NCBI RefSeq assembly: GCF_004001045.1
Contig: NZ_BIMK01000001.1
Coordinates: forward strand, 186,001-250,000
DNA length: 64,000 bases
Direction: 5' to 3'
Source of the DNA: Paenibacillus chibensis
Lineage (GTDB): Bacteria; Bacillota; Bacilli; Paenibacillales; Paenibacillaceae
In this document: in pieces, positions 17,533-25,725 of the stretch
How positions within the stretch are numbered: position 1 is the first letter of the stretch
Layout: every line of letters starts with the position of its first letter
Notes under the pieces: model-generated
What the model saw: the letters and a program-made list of their open reading frames with translations, nothing else
Told to the model about the DNA's origin: nothing
Databases searched by the model: none
Position numbers and translations under genes: made by a program

Positions 17533-20082
17533 TTACAGCATGGCGACGCAATTTTTACCTTCATTTTTCGCTTTTATCAAAGCCTTTTCCGCTTCATTCA
17601 CCAGCTGCCGGGAGGAATTCCCCGGGTGGTGTGGCAGCGCGGAGCTCACGCCCAGGCTGACCGTCAAGTAATCCGGAGAGCCGGACAGACTCAAAGAAAT
17701 TTGCATCGAAAGAACAGCCTGTCGGATCTGTTCGGCAATATCCATCGCTTTCTCCAGGGATGTATTCGTTAAATGAAGCGCGAAGGTACCGCCATTGAAG
17801 CGGGCGATGACAGCGCCTTTCGGGCTGCCGAAGGCATTCAGGACGTCGGCAATCCATTGCAGGCAGTTATCGGCGCCTTGAACTCCGAACAGCATATTAT
17901 ACGTCCCGAAATTGTCGATATCAAGAATAATGACAGAGATTGGCGCGCCGTGGATTTTGCATTGCTCCCATTCCCGGCTGAGCGAGTTTTCGAAATAACG
18001 CCGGCTCGGAACGTCCGTAAGCGTATCCGTGTTCACGAAATGCTCTAGCTGGCCCGAGACCTCGTAAAAATCCCCGAATGGGGCGTTATCCGCCGACATC
18101 TCCCTCACAATCGCAAAAATCGCGGGCTTATTCGCATAGTTTACATGAGCCATGCTGATCTCCAAATGCAGAACCTTACCATCCAGAGCCATAAACTCCT
18201 CCTCCACGGTTGCCAGCGGCTCGACGGAATGCTCCAGCCCAATCATGGAACGCAGCAGGCTTTTCCTCGAAGCGTCTGAAGCGAGGGAGGCCCATCTTCG
18301 TCCGATCATCGCCTCAGGCCCGTCTGCTTTAAAAAGCGCCAGCGCGCAAGGATTCACATACACGATCTCTCCGTCCGTCAGCGCGAAAAATGCTGTAGGC
18401 GAAATATCCATCAGCTGCAAATAACGCTTCTCGTTTTCCCTCATGATGCGTGCGTTTTGCTTCGCCTGTTCCTCGGCTTGACGCATCTGATTCTCCGTCC
18501 GTATCAGAACGACCGACTTCAAGTCCGTTAGTGTACGCAGCTCCCGAGCCTTCCATGGGAGCGACGTGGACTCCACCGTATGCTTCCACTGCTCGAAAGA
18601 TTTGCGCGGAGACAAACGGTCTCCGTCCGTCTCCTTCAGCACGGCTTTCTCCGGATCGCCGGCCCACTTCACGACTTGGATCACTTCCGGCCGGAACCAG
18701 GCAATATAGTCTTGGGCGTCCGGAGACAGAGACATAAGCATAACGCCCGAAGCTTCTTTCTTGAACCATTTGGCCGGTTCGTAATCGAGGCTCAGGCAGG
18801 AGGAATGGTACGAATAATCGGACAAACGCTCCGCGATCCAATCTGCAAGCCCGCGCACCTCAGCCGACGAAGGCGTCTGCCCAAGCAGTACGAGCTGTCC
18901 ATGATAATGAACCGCGGCGCCTGCGGCGTCCATCATCGCGAGAATGTTCGCTTCTTCTTCCCGAATCTGCTTGATGACGCGGCTTGCGGACGTGTTGCCG
19001 ATAAAGATGCTGGAGATCCGGTTCGCCAACGTTTTCAGCGACAATTCCGATTGAAAATCGTCCAGCTGTTCCCTTTGATATAGCTCGCTTGAAAAAAAGG
19101 CCCCAAGAAAATTGCATAAATTGCGAACTCTGTGCGAGACGTATTTTCTGGAATGATGATGGCAGGCGATCATTCCCCAGAGCTGGTTTTCATGAATCAG
19201 CGATATGGTCAGCGTCGCGCCGACGCCCATATTTTTCATATATTCGATATGCATCGGGGATACGCTGCGCAGAACGGATAAGCTTAGATTGAGCGGCTTT
19301 CCCGTGGAAGGATGCAAGGCAGGCACGATGTCCACCGGCGTATAATCCATGTCCACGATCGTCCGCAGCCAATTGCGCAAATACAGCTCCCGGGCCTGTT
19401 TGGGAATGTCGGAAGCGGGATAATGATGACCGAGATACGGCTCAAGCCCCTCCTCCTTCGCTTCGGCGATCACCTTGCCGTTCCACCGGGAATCAAACTC
19501 ATAAATCATGACCCGATCGTAGCCGAGCATTTCCTTGATCTGTTCCGCCGCCAGCATACTGGCTTCCTCGCGGCTGTCCGTCTGTTTCATTTTTCCGAAA
19601 AAGGATTGGATCATTTCAAAGTCGTTCAGCATCGGCCCGGAATCTTCGCAGGCAGGCTCCAGTTCCAGGATGATCAGACCGTCGCTTTCGTGAAGAATAC
19701 CGTAAAAGTCAACAGCTTCTCCGGCCACATCGATGGGGAAATTCATATAGTGGACTTTCGAAGGCTCGGCGCTCATGTTTTGGATCTTCTCCAGCATGTC
19801 CTCCTGCAGCCTGGACCCGATGATCGACTCGATGGACATGCCGAGCAGCTCCTCATACGGGATACCGATAAAAGCCTCTACATTGGTGCTGCACTGGACA
19901 ATTTCGTGACGGGCTTCCTTCGAGACGGCCAGCAGCATGCCGTGCGGCTGGATCCTTCCAGGGATATGGATCGGTTCCTTGTCGCAATTCGTGATGTCGA
20001 CGGAGCCTTTTAACAAGAAATCCCCTTCCGTCAGCAAGGTGCGGTTTAACAAATCCTTTTCTTTTCTCGGCTGGTTTGGCAT
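17533..20082 (-). CDS. Bacteriophytochrome (PAS-GAF-PHY) with C-terminal PAS and degenerate GGDEF domain
   Basis: An 849-residue red/far-red photoreceptor. The N-terminal PAS domain carries Cys33 in NCDKEPIHIPG, the biliverdin-attachment position of bacteriophytochromes. The GAF domain has the PASDIPKQAREL pocket motif (near 220), and the PHY tongue has PRKSFEQW (near 495). Residues about 570-690 form another PAS domain. The final 160 residues are GGDEF-like with a good DIDNF metal motif, but the signature loop reads RFNGGTFAL instead of R(Y/F)GGDEFA, so diguanylate cyclase activity is doubtful. There is no EAL domain and no haem oxygenase gene nearby. It is a single gene with GAAAGG before the ATG. 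Confidence 0.92.
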   Translation of the reverse strand: MPNQPRKEKDLLNRTLLTEGDFLLKGSVDITNCDKEPIHIPGRIQPHGMLLAVSKEARHEIVQCSTNVEAFIGIPYEELLGMSIESIIGSRLQEDMLEKIQNMSAEPSKVHYMNFPIDVAGEAVDFYGILHESDGLIILELEPACEDSGPMLNDFEMIQSFFGKMKQTDSREEASMLAAEQIKEMLGYDRVMIYEFDSRWNGKVIAEAKEEGLEPYLGHHYPASDIPKQARELYLRNWLRTIVDMDYTPVDIVPALHPSTGKPLNLSLSVLRSVSPMHIEYMKNMGVGATLTISLIHENQLWGMIACHHHSRKYVSHRVRNLCNFLGAFFSSELYQREQLDDFQSELSLKTLANRISSIFIGNTSASRVIKQIREEEANILAMMDAAGAAVHYHGQLVLLGQTPSSAEVRGLADWIAERLSDYSYHSSCLSLDYEPAKWFKKEASGVMLMSLSPDAQDYIAWFRPEVIQVVKWAGDPEKAVLKETDGDRLSPRKSFEQWKHTVESTSLPWKARELRTLTDLKSVVLIRTENQMRQAEEQAKQNARIMRENEKRYLQLMDISPTAFFALTDGEIVYVNPCALALFKADGPEAMIGRRWASLASDASRKSLLRSMIGLEHSVEPLATVEEEFMALDGKVLHLEISMAHVNYANKPAIFAIVREMSADNAPFGDFYEVSGQLEHFVNTDTLTDVPSRRYFENSLSREWEQCKIHGAPISVIILDIDNFGTYNMLFGVQGADNCLQWIADVLNAFGSPKGAVIARFNGGTFALHLTNTSLEKAMDIAEQIRQAVLSMQISLSLSGSPDYLTVSLGVSSALPHHPGNSSRQLVNEAEKALIKAKNEGKNCVAML

Positions 20083-20417
20083 CGTACCAGAACCTTTCCT
20101 AATATATTATTTTTTTTGCGGTCAAAAGCCGTCCGTCTTATATCAGCAGTTATACATAAACTCAAACGTTTTTCGGATTCCGGAAGTTACCTCGTCTTCC
20201 CGTGTCAAATTGAGCTGAAGGAACCATTGAACTCATGGGAGAGACTGCCTCCGGGCGATCCGCAAATGATCTCTGGCTGCTACAAATAAATATTTTATCA
20301 AATACTCGGAGCAATGACATCTTTGTTCCTATTCTCTTGAGGCATTTCACGAGCATCCGCATGGGAAAAATGTCTATCAGATACTCGGTTCATACTTGAA
20401 TTCATCTGAAAAAGAGG
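20083..20417. other. Gap between the phytochrome gene and the kdu operon
   Basis: About 335 nt separating divergent transcripts. It must contain the phytochrome promoter. I see a small hairpin (GGAAG/CTTCC around 20180-20205) but no riboswitch fold I recognise, including c-di-GMP aptamers, and no coding potential worth reporting. Confidence 0.45.
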
Positions 20418-20475
20418 TTGCATTCTGTTCAAAATAGGGTTTATTATGAACTTATATGAACATAAATGAACTTAA
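20418..20475 (+). promoter_or_regulatory. kduI promoter overlapped by three tandem 10-bp operator-like repeats
   Basis: TTGCAT (20418) and TATTAT (20442) lie 18 nt apart. From 20446 the unit ATGAACTTAT recurs exactly every 10 bp: ATGAACTTAT, ATGAACATAA, ATGAACTTAA. An inverted GTTCA lies at 20427. The repeats run from the -10 box into the leader, ending at the ribosome binding site, the position of a repressor operator. The DeoR-family regulator two genes in is the obvious candidate binder, since DeoR proteins often use tandem repeats. Confidence 0.65.
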
Positions 20476-20490
20476 AAAGGAGTGTCTTTC

Positions 20491-21324
20491 ATGGAAAGAA
20501 GATATGCTTCGCATCCCAGGGAAGTTAAACAATTCGACACGGAGCGCCTGCGCGAAGAGTTTCATATCCCTGTGTTATTTACACCTGACCGACTCGAGCT
20601 GGTACTCACCCATGAAGACCGTCTTATTATAGGCGGAGCCCATCCTGTAAGCCGGGAGATCAAACTGGACACGGATGTTAAAGAGCTCGGCGTCGGCTTT
20701 TTCCTGGAACGCCGCGAGATCGGAATCATTAACGTGGGAGGTAAAGGCATCGTTACCGTTGAAGGGAAGGACTACGCGCTGGATCACAAGGAGTGCCTAT
20801 TCGTCGGGATGGGCAATCAAGAGGTTATTTTCAAAAGCGTGGATGCCTCGCATCCGGCCAAGTTCTATCTGAACTCCGCAACGGCGCATCAGGCATATCC
20901 GACACAAAAAGCGACGCTGGCCGATGCCGAATCGGCGGATCTCGGTTCGATCGAAAATTCCAATGACCGCACCATTTACCGTTTCATTCACCAGAACGGC
21001 ATTCAAAGCTCGCAGCTCGTGATGGGTATGACCCTGCTCAAAACCGGGAATATGTGGAACACCATGCCCGCCCATGTACATCCCCGGCGGATGGAGGCAT
21101 ATATGTACTTTGATCTTCCTGATGAATCAGTCGTCTTCCATCTGATGGGCGAACCGTCTGAAACCCGGCATATCGTCATGCGGAACGAGCAAGCCGTCAT
21201 TTCGCCAAGCTGGTCCATCCACAGCGGAGTCGGCACGAGCAATTATACATTTATTTGGGGCATGGCCGGCGACAACAAAATTTATTCCGATATGGACCCC
21301 GTTGATATGAAGGCATTAAAATAG
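20491..21324 (+). CDS. kduI: 5-dehydro-4-deoxy-D-glucuronate isomerase
   Basis: A 277-residue cupin-fold enzyme that isomerises 5-keto-4-deoxyuronate (from unsaturated pectin or glycosaminoglycan oligosaccharides) to 3-deoxy-D-glycero-2,5-hexodiulosonate. The family signature is the metal-binding segment PAHVHPRRMEAYMYF; the N-terminus (ERRYASHPREVKQFDTERLR) is also typical. I start at the ATG of MERRYASHP, 8 nt after AAGGAG, rather than at an upstream GTG that lies inside that site. It is first in the kduI-deoR-kduD operon, whose third gene supplies the next step. Confidence 0.95.
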   Translation: MERRYASHPREVKQFDTERLREEFHIPVLFTPDRLELVLTHEDRLIIGGAHPVSREIKLDTDVKELGVGFFLERREIGIINVGGKGIVTVEGKDYALDHKECLFVGMGNQEVIFKSVDASHPAKFYLNSATAHQAYPTQKATLADAESADLGSIENSNDRTIYRFIHQNGIQSSQLVMGMTLLKTGNMWNTMPAHVHPRRMEAYMYFDLPDESVVFHLMGEPSETRHIVMRNEQAVISPSWSIHSGVGTSNYTFIWGMAGDNKIYSDMDPVDMKALK

Positions 21325-21392
21325 CAATATGCGTTCCGATATCAATGGAACTGAAAACTTTGTTTACCCTGATTGAAAAGAGGCTTGTTTAT

Positions 21393-22157
21393 ATGAATCC
21401 GATCCTGCGGCACGAGAAGATTATGGAAGTCCTGCTGAACAACAAAGAGGTTTCCGTGACCGAACTGAGCGACATCCTGAACGTCACGGGCAAAACGATT
21501 CGTGAAGACCTGACCCGGCTGGAGGAGCAGGGGCTGATCCGCCGCATTCATGGCGGCGCCGTGCTTGCCCAGGCGGACCAATTCGGCATTCTGCCTTCGA
21601 AGGAGCCGCTGTCGCGACATCTGGACATGAAGCGAAGCATCGCGGCAGAAGCCATCAAACGAATTCTCCCGGGAGATGTCATTGCACTGGACGGCGGCAG
21701 CACCACGCTTGAGATTGCCCGCCTTCTGCCCAATCAACGGCTGACGGTGATCACGAATGACGTTTACATCATCAGCGAGCTGTCCAAAAAAGATAAAGTC
21801 AATCTCGTCGTTCCCGGAGGCTATAGGGTCCGCAACATGCTGACCGGCCCGGAAGCCGTCGCGTACGTGAAGGAGCTCAATATTCATAAGGCATTCATAT
21901 CAGCTACCGGTGTACATTTGGAGCATGGACTCACGATATATACCGGCGAATTAATTGCATTCAAACGCGCGCTGATCGATACCGCAAGGGAAACGATCGC
22001 GGTGATCGATCACCATAAATTCGGACAGACTGCGCTCCGCACCTTTGCCGAGCTGCATGAGCTAAGCACGCTGATTACGGACAATGGGCTGCCGGAAGAC
22101 ACGCTTGCGCAGTTCCGAAACGCCGATGTTCCGATTGAACTGAGCGGCGTCCATTGA
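21393..22157 (+). CDS. DeoR-family transcriptional regulator of the kdu genes
   Basis: About 254 residues. An N-terminal DeoR HTH (LNNKEVSVTELSDILNVTG, then the family phrase LIRRIHGGAV) is followed by a DeoRC sugar-phosphate sensor domain (LDGGSTTLEIARLLP, VITNDVYI, VIDHHKFGQ). I prefer the start MNPILRHEK, with GAGG upstream, over a longer reading without a ribosome site. It lies between kduI and kduD in one operon and probably represses that operon through the tandem ATGAAC repeats at its promoter. The inducer may be a keto-deoxy sugar acid or its phosphate; that is inference. Confidence 0.85.
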   Translation: MNPILRHEKIMEVLLNNKEVSVTELSDILNVTGKTIREDLTRLEEQGLIRRIHGGAVLAQADQFGILPSKEPLSRHLDMKRSIAAEAIKRILPGDVIALDGGSTTLEIARLLPNQRLTVITNDVYIISELSKKDKVNLVVPGGYRVRNMLTGPEAVAYVKELNIHKAFISATGVHLEHGLTIYTGELIAFKRALIDTARETIAVIDHHKFGQTALRTFAELHELSTLITDNGLPEDTLAQFRNADVPIELSGVH

Positions 22158-22187
22158 TCCCATCCTATTGGAGGAGCGGATAACGAT

Positions 22188-22940
22188 ATGAATCTGTTTA
22201 ATCTCAAGGGCAAAACGGCGCTGGTCACCGGTACATCCGGCGGTTTGGGACAAGGCATCGCTGTCGGACTGGCCGAAGCAGGGGCTGACATTGTATGCGT
22301 GGCCCGGAGTTCTTCGCGTGAGGCTGTCGACATGGCCGAGGCCATGGGCCGCAAGGCCCTTGCCATCCAAGCCGACCTGAGCGACGCCACCCGTCTTAGC
22401 AGCATATTCGATCAGGCCTTGACACTTACGGGACAAATCGACATTCTCGTCAACAACGCCGGCACGATCCGGCGCACGCCTGCCAAGGACCATAGCGAGA
22501 AGGATTGGTTCGATGTCATCGACTTGAATCTGAACACCGTCTTCCTGCTTTCGCAGATGGCCGGCAGACATATGATTGAACGCGGCAGCGGCAAAATCAT
22601 CAATATTTGCTCCATGCTGTCATACCAGGGAGGCATCAATGTGCCGGGTTATACGGCCAGCAAACACGGCGTGGCCGGTCTGACCAAAGCGTTTGCCAAC
22701 GAATGGGCCGCAAGCGGCGTCCAGGTTAACGGCATTGCTCCCGGATATATGATTACCGACAATACGGCCCAGATTCAGGCTGACGAGAAACGTAAGGCCT
22801 CCATCACCGAACGCATTCCCGCCGGACGATGGGGAACGCCTGAAGACCTGCAGGGTGCGGCCGTGTTTCTCGCTTCGTCCGCATCGGACTATGTCAACGG
22901 GCATATCCTTTGCGTGGACGGCGGCTGGATGGCGAGATAA
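22188..22940 (+). CDS. kduD: 2-dehydro-3-deoxy-D-gluconate 5-dehydrogenase
   Basis: A 250-residue SDR that reduces 3-deoxy-D-glycero-2,5-hexodiulosonate to 2-keto-3-deoxygluconate with NAD(P)H. The nucleotide motif TGTSGGLGQGIA, the NNAGT block and the catalytic YTASKHG are present, and the length is typical. The ATG follows GGAGGAG. It ends the kduI-deoR-kduD operon before a strong terminator. The following kinase and aldolase (KdgK/KdgA) are not in this window. The SDR family is broad; the KduD call rests on the KduI neighbour plus the overall resemblance. Confidence 0.9.
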   Translation: MNLFNLKGKTALVTGTSGGLGQGIAVGLAEAGADIVCVARSSSREAVDMAEAMGRKALAIQADLSDATRLSSIFDQALTLTGQIDILVNNAGTIRRTPAKDHSEKDWFDVIDLNLNTVFLLSQMAGRHMIERGSGKIINICSMLSYQGGINVPGYTASKHGVAGLTKAFANEWAASGVQVNGIAPGYMITDNTAQIQADEKRKASITERIPAGRWGTPEDLQGAAVFLASSASDYVNGHILCVDGGWMAR

Positions 22941-22954
22941 AGAAGTGCAAAACT

Positions 22955-22990
22955 AAGACCGTACCCTCTTACCGGAGGGTACGGTCTTTT
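22955..22990 (+). terminator. Terminator of the kdu operon (probably bidirectional)
   Basis: AAGACCGTACCCTC pairs with GGAGGGTACGGTCTT around TTACC and is followed by TTTTCGTT. The genes on either side converge here, so it may serve both strands. Confidence 0.88.
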
Positions 22991-23054
22991 CGTTGTGTGA
23001 AAGAGACAAATACAATCGAAGTTCCCTGCTGCTCTTAGACAACAACCAGTCGTC

Positions 23055-23576
23055 TCATATCAGAACTGCGAATGCCTCGTATGGCCGCAGGAGCATATAC
23101 TGGGATAATACGACTTCCGGATATACCGACACCCGAATGTCGCCGGCCTCAAAATCTTTATCCAGCGCATAAGCCTGATTTTCCTTGCTCCAGTTGGCTG
23201 CGATCAAGAAGCGCCTACCGCTTAGTGCCCGTTCATATGCAAAGACATGGGCATCTTCCGGCGCTGCCAGCCGAAACTCCCCGGTAGCCAGCAGTCGGTT
23301 GATTACGGGATCCTTGCGGAGCAAGGCAAGCTGTTCATAGAACTCGAGCAGGGAATCGCGGCTGATTTCTCCCTGTCCCCTCACCGATGCTTGATCTACG
23401 GGAGAAGCGGAGACCGCCGGTATATGCGTCCGCTTCATTTCCGTCTTGTATTCATTCACCGAATACACATGGTTCATGCCCTGTTCATCATCCATATCAC
23501 TTACCGGACCGCCCTGCATCAGCTGAAGCGTCAAGGCCATGCATTTGGCCGATTCGAACAGATAGGCTCCGTTCAT
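23055..23576 (-). pseudogene. C-terminal fragment of a GH13 alpha-glucosidase / oligo-1,6-glucosidase
   Basis: About 173 codons matching only the end of GH13 alpha-glucosidases: AKCMALTLQLMQGGP corresponds to the late barrel strand, and LLEFYEQLALLRKDPVI leads into the C-terminal beta domain (EDAHVFAYERALSGRRFL, LRPYEAFAVLI). Intact enzymes have about 550 residues; the nucleophile and general-acid regions are absent. The stretch normally reading YQGEEIGM is altered to SDMDDEQGM and the part after it is shortened. A plausible ribosome site (GAGGTGG before ATG) remains, so it may still be translated downstream of the MFS gene. I treat it as a remnant rather than a functional enzyme. Confidence 0.7.
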
Positions 23577-23600
23577 TTTTCCCACCTCGAATATTACAGA

Positions 23601-24770
23601 CTAGGATGCCGGGGTTTCGGAGGCTTGGCGCCGGCGCTTCCACTTGATCGACAGCAGGGCGGAGCCCAAAGCCAAAATCACGAAGATGACACCGGCCCAA
23701 GCGTTGTAATATACCGAGGCGCCATCGATGACGATGCCTCCGATTGCCGAGCCGAGCGCGATGCCGACATGGGAGGCCGAACTGTTCAAGCTTTGCTGGA
23801 TATTCGCCGACTCGGGCGCTGATTGGATCAAATAGCTTTGCAGGGATGGAGAGATCGACCAGCTTAAGGCGCTCCATGCAATCATGACAATCAGGCAGAT
23901 GTATACCGAAAAGGTCGAAATCGGCATCAGGAACATCACCACGGCAAATAGGCTCACGATGGACAGAATGCTCTTTTCCGCACCGAATTTATCGGTGACC
24001 CAACCGCCTAAGCCGCCGCCCAAAACCGCGGCGATTCCGAAGATCAAATAAAACATGCTGAGCGCCGAGGCTCCCAAATGCAGCGTTTCCTGCAGAAACG
24101 GCGTCAGATACGCATACAGCGTCAGATGACCGGTCAGCATCAGTACCGATATCAGCTGGCCGAAAATGATTTTGCCGTTCTTCAGGGAGGCCAGCTGCTG
24201 CCGCAGCGGAATAGCCGCCTCCGGCTGTGTTTTGGGGATCAACAGCGATATGGCGATCAGTGATACGACGGCCAAGGCCGTGATCATCATAAACGGAGCC
24301 CGCCATCCGAATGCATTGCCGAGCATCATGCCAATCGGTACTCCGAGCACGAGCGAGCCGCTGACACCCATGAAGATGACGCCGATCGCTCTGGCCTTAT
24401 AAGGCTCTTCCGCCATCCGTGAAGCCATTGTGATCGACAGGACGGTAATCAGCGCGCTGCTCGCGGCCGAAAGAATCCGGGCCATGACCATCATCGTAAA
24501 ATTGGGGCTTAACGAGGAGAGCACATTACCGGCGATAAAAACAAGCAGGGCCAATTGATACAGTCTCTTCCGCTCCATGCGCGCGGTCGCCGTCAGCAGC
24601 AGCGGGCCCGACAACGCGAACACAATGGAGTACAGCGTAATCAGCTGTCCGGCCGCACTTAACGAAATATGAAGATCACCCGAAATCAGATCAAGAATCC
24701 CACCGACGATCAGCTCCACCATGCCTGTAACAAAGCAGGCGACAGCCAAAATGTAAATTTTATAGTTCAT
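23601..24770 (-). CDS. MFS transporter, DHA1 (AraJ/YdhP-like) family
   Basis: About 389 residues with 12 predicted helices, the usual DHA1 exporter size. It begins MNYKIYILAVACFVTGMVE, a family-typical first helix; GGRLGG-type loop sequences are visible (LGGGLGGWVTDKFGAEK). I choose this internal ATG because the alternative 13 codons upstream lacks a ribosome site, though the site here (GAAGGGAG) is also distant. A perfect inverted repeat upstream marks a likely repressor-controlled promoter. The likely function is export of drugs, sugars or metabolites; the substrate is unknown. Confidence 0.82.
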   Translation of the reverse strand: MNYKIYILAVACFVTGMVELIVGGILDLISGDLHISLSAAGQLITLYSIVFALSGPLLLTATARMERKRLYQLALLVFIAGNVLSSLSPNFTMMVMARILSAASSALITVLSITMASRMAEEPYKARAIGVIFMGVSGSLVLGVPIGMMLGNAFGWRAPFMMITALAVVSLIAISLLIPKTQPEAAIPLRQQLASLKNGKIIFGQLISVLMLTGHLTLYAYLTPFLQETLHLGASALSMFYLIFGIAAVLGGGLGGWVTDKFGAEKSILSIVSLFAVVMFLMPISTFSVYICLIVMIAWSALSWSISPSLQSYLIQSAPESANIQQSLNSSASHVGIALGSAIGGIVIDGASVYYNAWAGVIFVILALGSALLSIKWKRRRQASETPAS

Positions 24771-24811
24771 TTGCCTAAGGATGCTCCCTTCTCTAAGATG
24801 TTGTCTCATTG

Positions 24812-24831
24812 GTTACTACCGTAATAGTAAC
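24812..24831. promoter_or_regulatory. Palindromic operator candidate upstream of the MFS gene
   Basis: GTTACTA and TAGTAAC are perfect inverted 7-bp arms separated by 6 nt. The site lies about 42 nt before the chosen MFS start, where a repressor could block transcription. Sites of this shape are bound by HxlR/MarR/PadR-type regulators; no such gene is adjacent, although a TrmB-type regulator is encoded just upstream. Confidence 0.55.
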
Positions 24832-24868
24832 TTATAAACATAGCCGGTTCAAGGAGAAATTTCAGACA

Positions 24869-24903
24869 CAAAAAAAACGGATAGAGAATGTTCTCTATCC
24901 GCC
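24869..24903 (-). terminator. Terminator of the TrmB-type regulator gene
   Basis: On the minus strand GGATAGAGAA pairs perfectly with TTCTCTATCC around a 2-nt centre, followed by a run of eight T. It lies 24 nt after the regulator stop codon. Confidence 0.9.
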
Positions 24904-24926
24904 ATACCGGAATGGGCGCAGCCTTC

Positions 24927-25685
24927 TTAGTAACGCAGCTGCAGCAGCTGGTTCATGATTTCCTTGTCGTTCATGAGTATGTCCTTGTATCTGTTCGTGA
25001 TTTTACTCAGCAGCATGTCATGGTAGAAGTAGTCGGTGAATACCCTGACGAAGGGCTGCGACCTCGTCTTGATCGCCTGCCACGCATTTTGTTCCACGCC
25101 AGCAAAGACCACTTCCGCATCATCGACAATGAGTAGTCTGAAGCGTTCAAGCGACACATGCTCCTCACTCGGCTCCATAATGACCAGGTTCTTCAGACTG
25201 CACAGCACTTCCCCGACAGCCAGCGCCTCCACCTGAATGCCTGCCCGTTCCTTTTCCTCCAGAATGGGTAAACACTTCTGAAAGTCATCCTTCCAGGACG
25301 AGTAACGGATCGACACCTTCGCCTCCAGCAGCAGCTGCCGGATTTGCGCTTCGATGGAAGCATCCGCCTTCAGGCTCCATACCCGGTCATCCACGATCTC
25401 CTTTTGCAGTCTCTGCTGCTCCAGCTCCTGAATGTCGGATTGAAACTCGGCCGTCAGCTTTTCGATGACCAGCGGCAGCGCCAAAGCCGTATACAGCTTT
25501 TTTTTCTCCGATATCGACTCCAGCACCATCCCCTTCTCAACCATCCGGGAAATGACCTCGTATATTTTCGCTTTCGGCACGCCCGACTGCTTTACGATCA
25601 TCGACGCATCCATCGGCTGCATCGTCGCAGCGAGGGATTCGTATACTTTGCTTTCATATTGAGAGAATCCGAATTTTTGCAGCAA
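24927..25685 (-). CDS. TrmB-family transcriptional regulator
   Basis: A 252-residue regulator. The N-terminal winged helix is typical TrmB (GFSQYESKVYESL, VPKAKIYEVISRMVEKGM), followed by a coiled-coil-like Glu/Gln segment (EFQSDIQELEQQRLQKE) and a PLD-like C-terminal effector domain (SIRYSSWKDDFQKCL). Bacterial relatives often control sugar or efflux genes. The start is uncertain: TTG immediately follows GGAAGAGG, closer than usual, and an in-frame stop lies just upstream, so the N-terminus cannot be much longer. It precedes the MFS gene on the same strand but is separated from it by a strong terminator. Confidence 0.8.
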   Translation of the reverse strand: MLQKFGFSQYESKVYESLAATMQPMDASMIVKQSGVPKAKIYEVISRMVEKGMVLESISEKKKLYTALALPLVIEKLTAEFQSDIQELEQQRLQKEIVDDRVWSLKADASIEAQIRQLLLEAKVSIRYSSWKDDFQKCLPILEEKERAGIQVEALAVGEVLCSLKNLVIMEPSEEHVSLERFRLLIVDDAEVVFAGVEQNAWQAIKTRSQPFVRVFTDYFYHDMLLSKITNRYKDILMNDKEIMNQLLQLRY

Positions 25686-25725
25686 CCTCTTCCAACCCCG
25701 ATCTATCGAACTTGGTATTACTGTA

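Noticed and set aside
20083..20417. Possible c-di-GMP or cobalamin riboswitch before the phytochrome gene
   Set aside because: Only a small hairpin is seen; the conserved aptamer sequences are absent.
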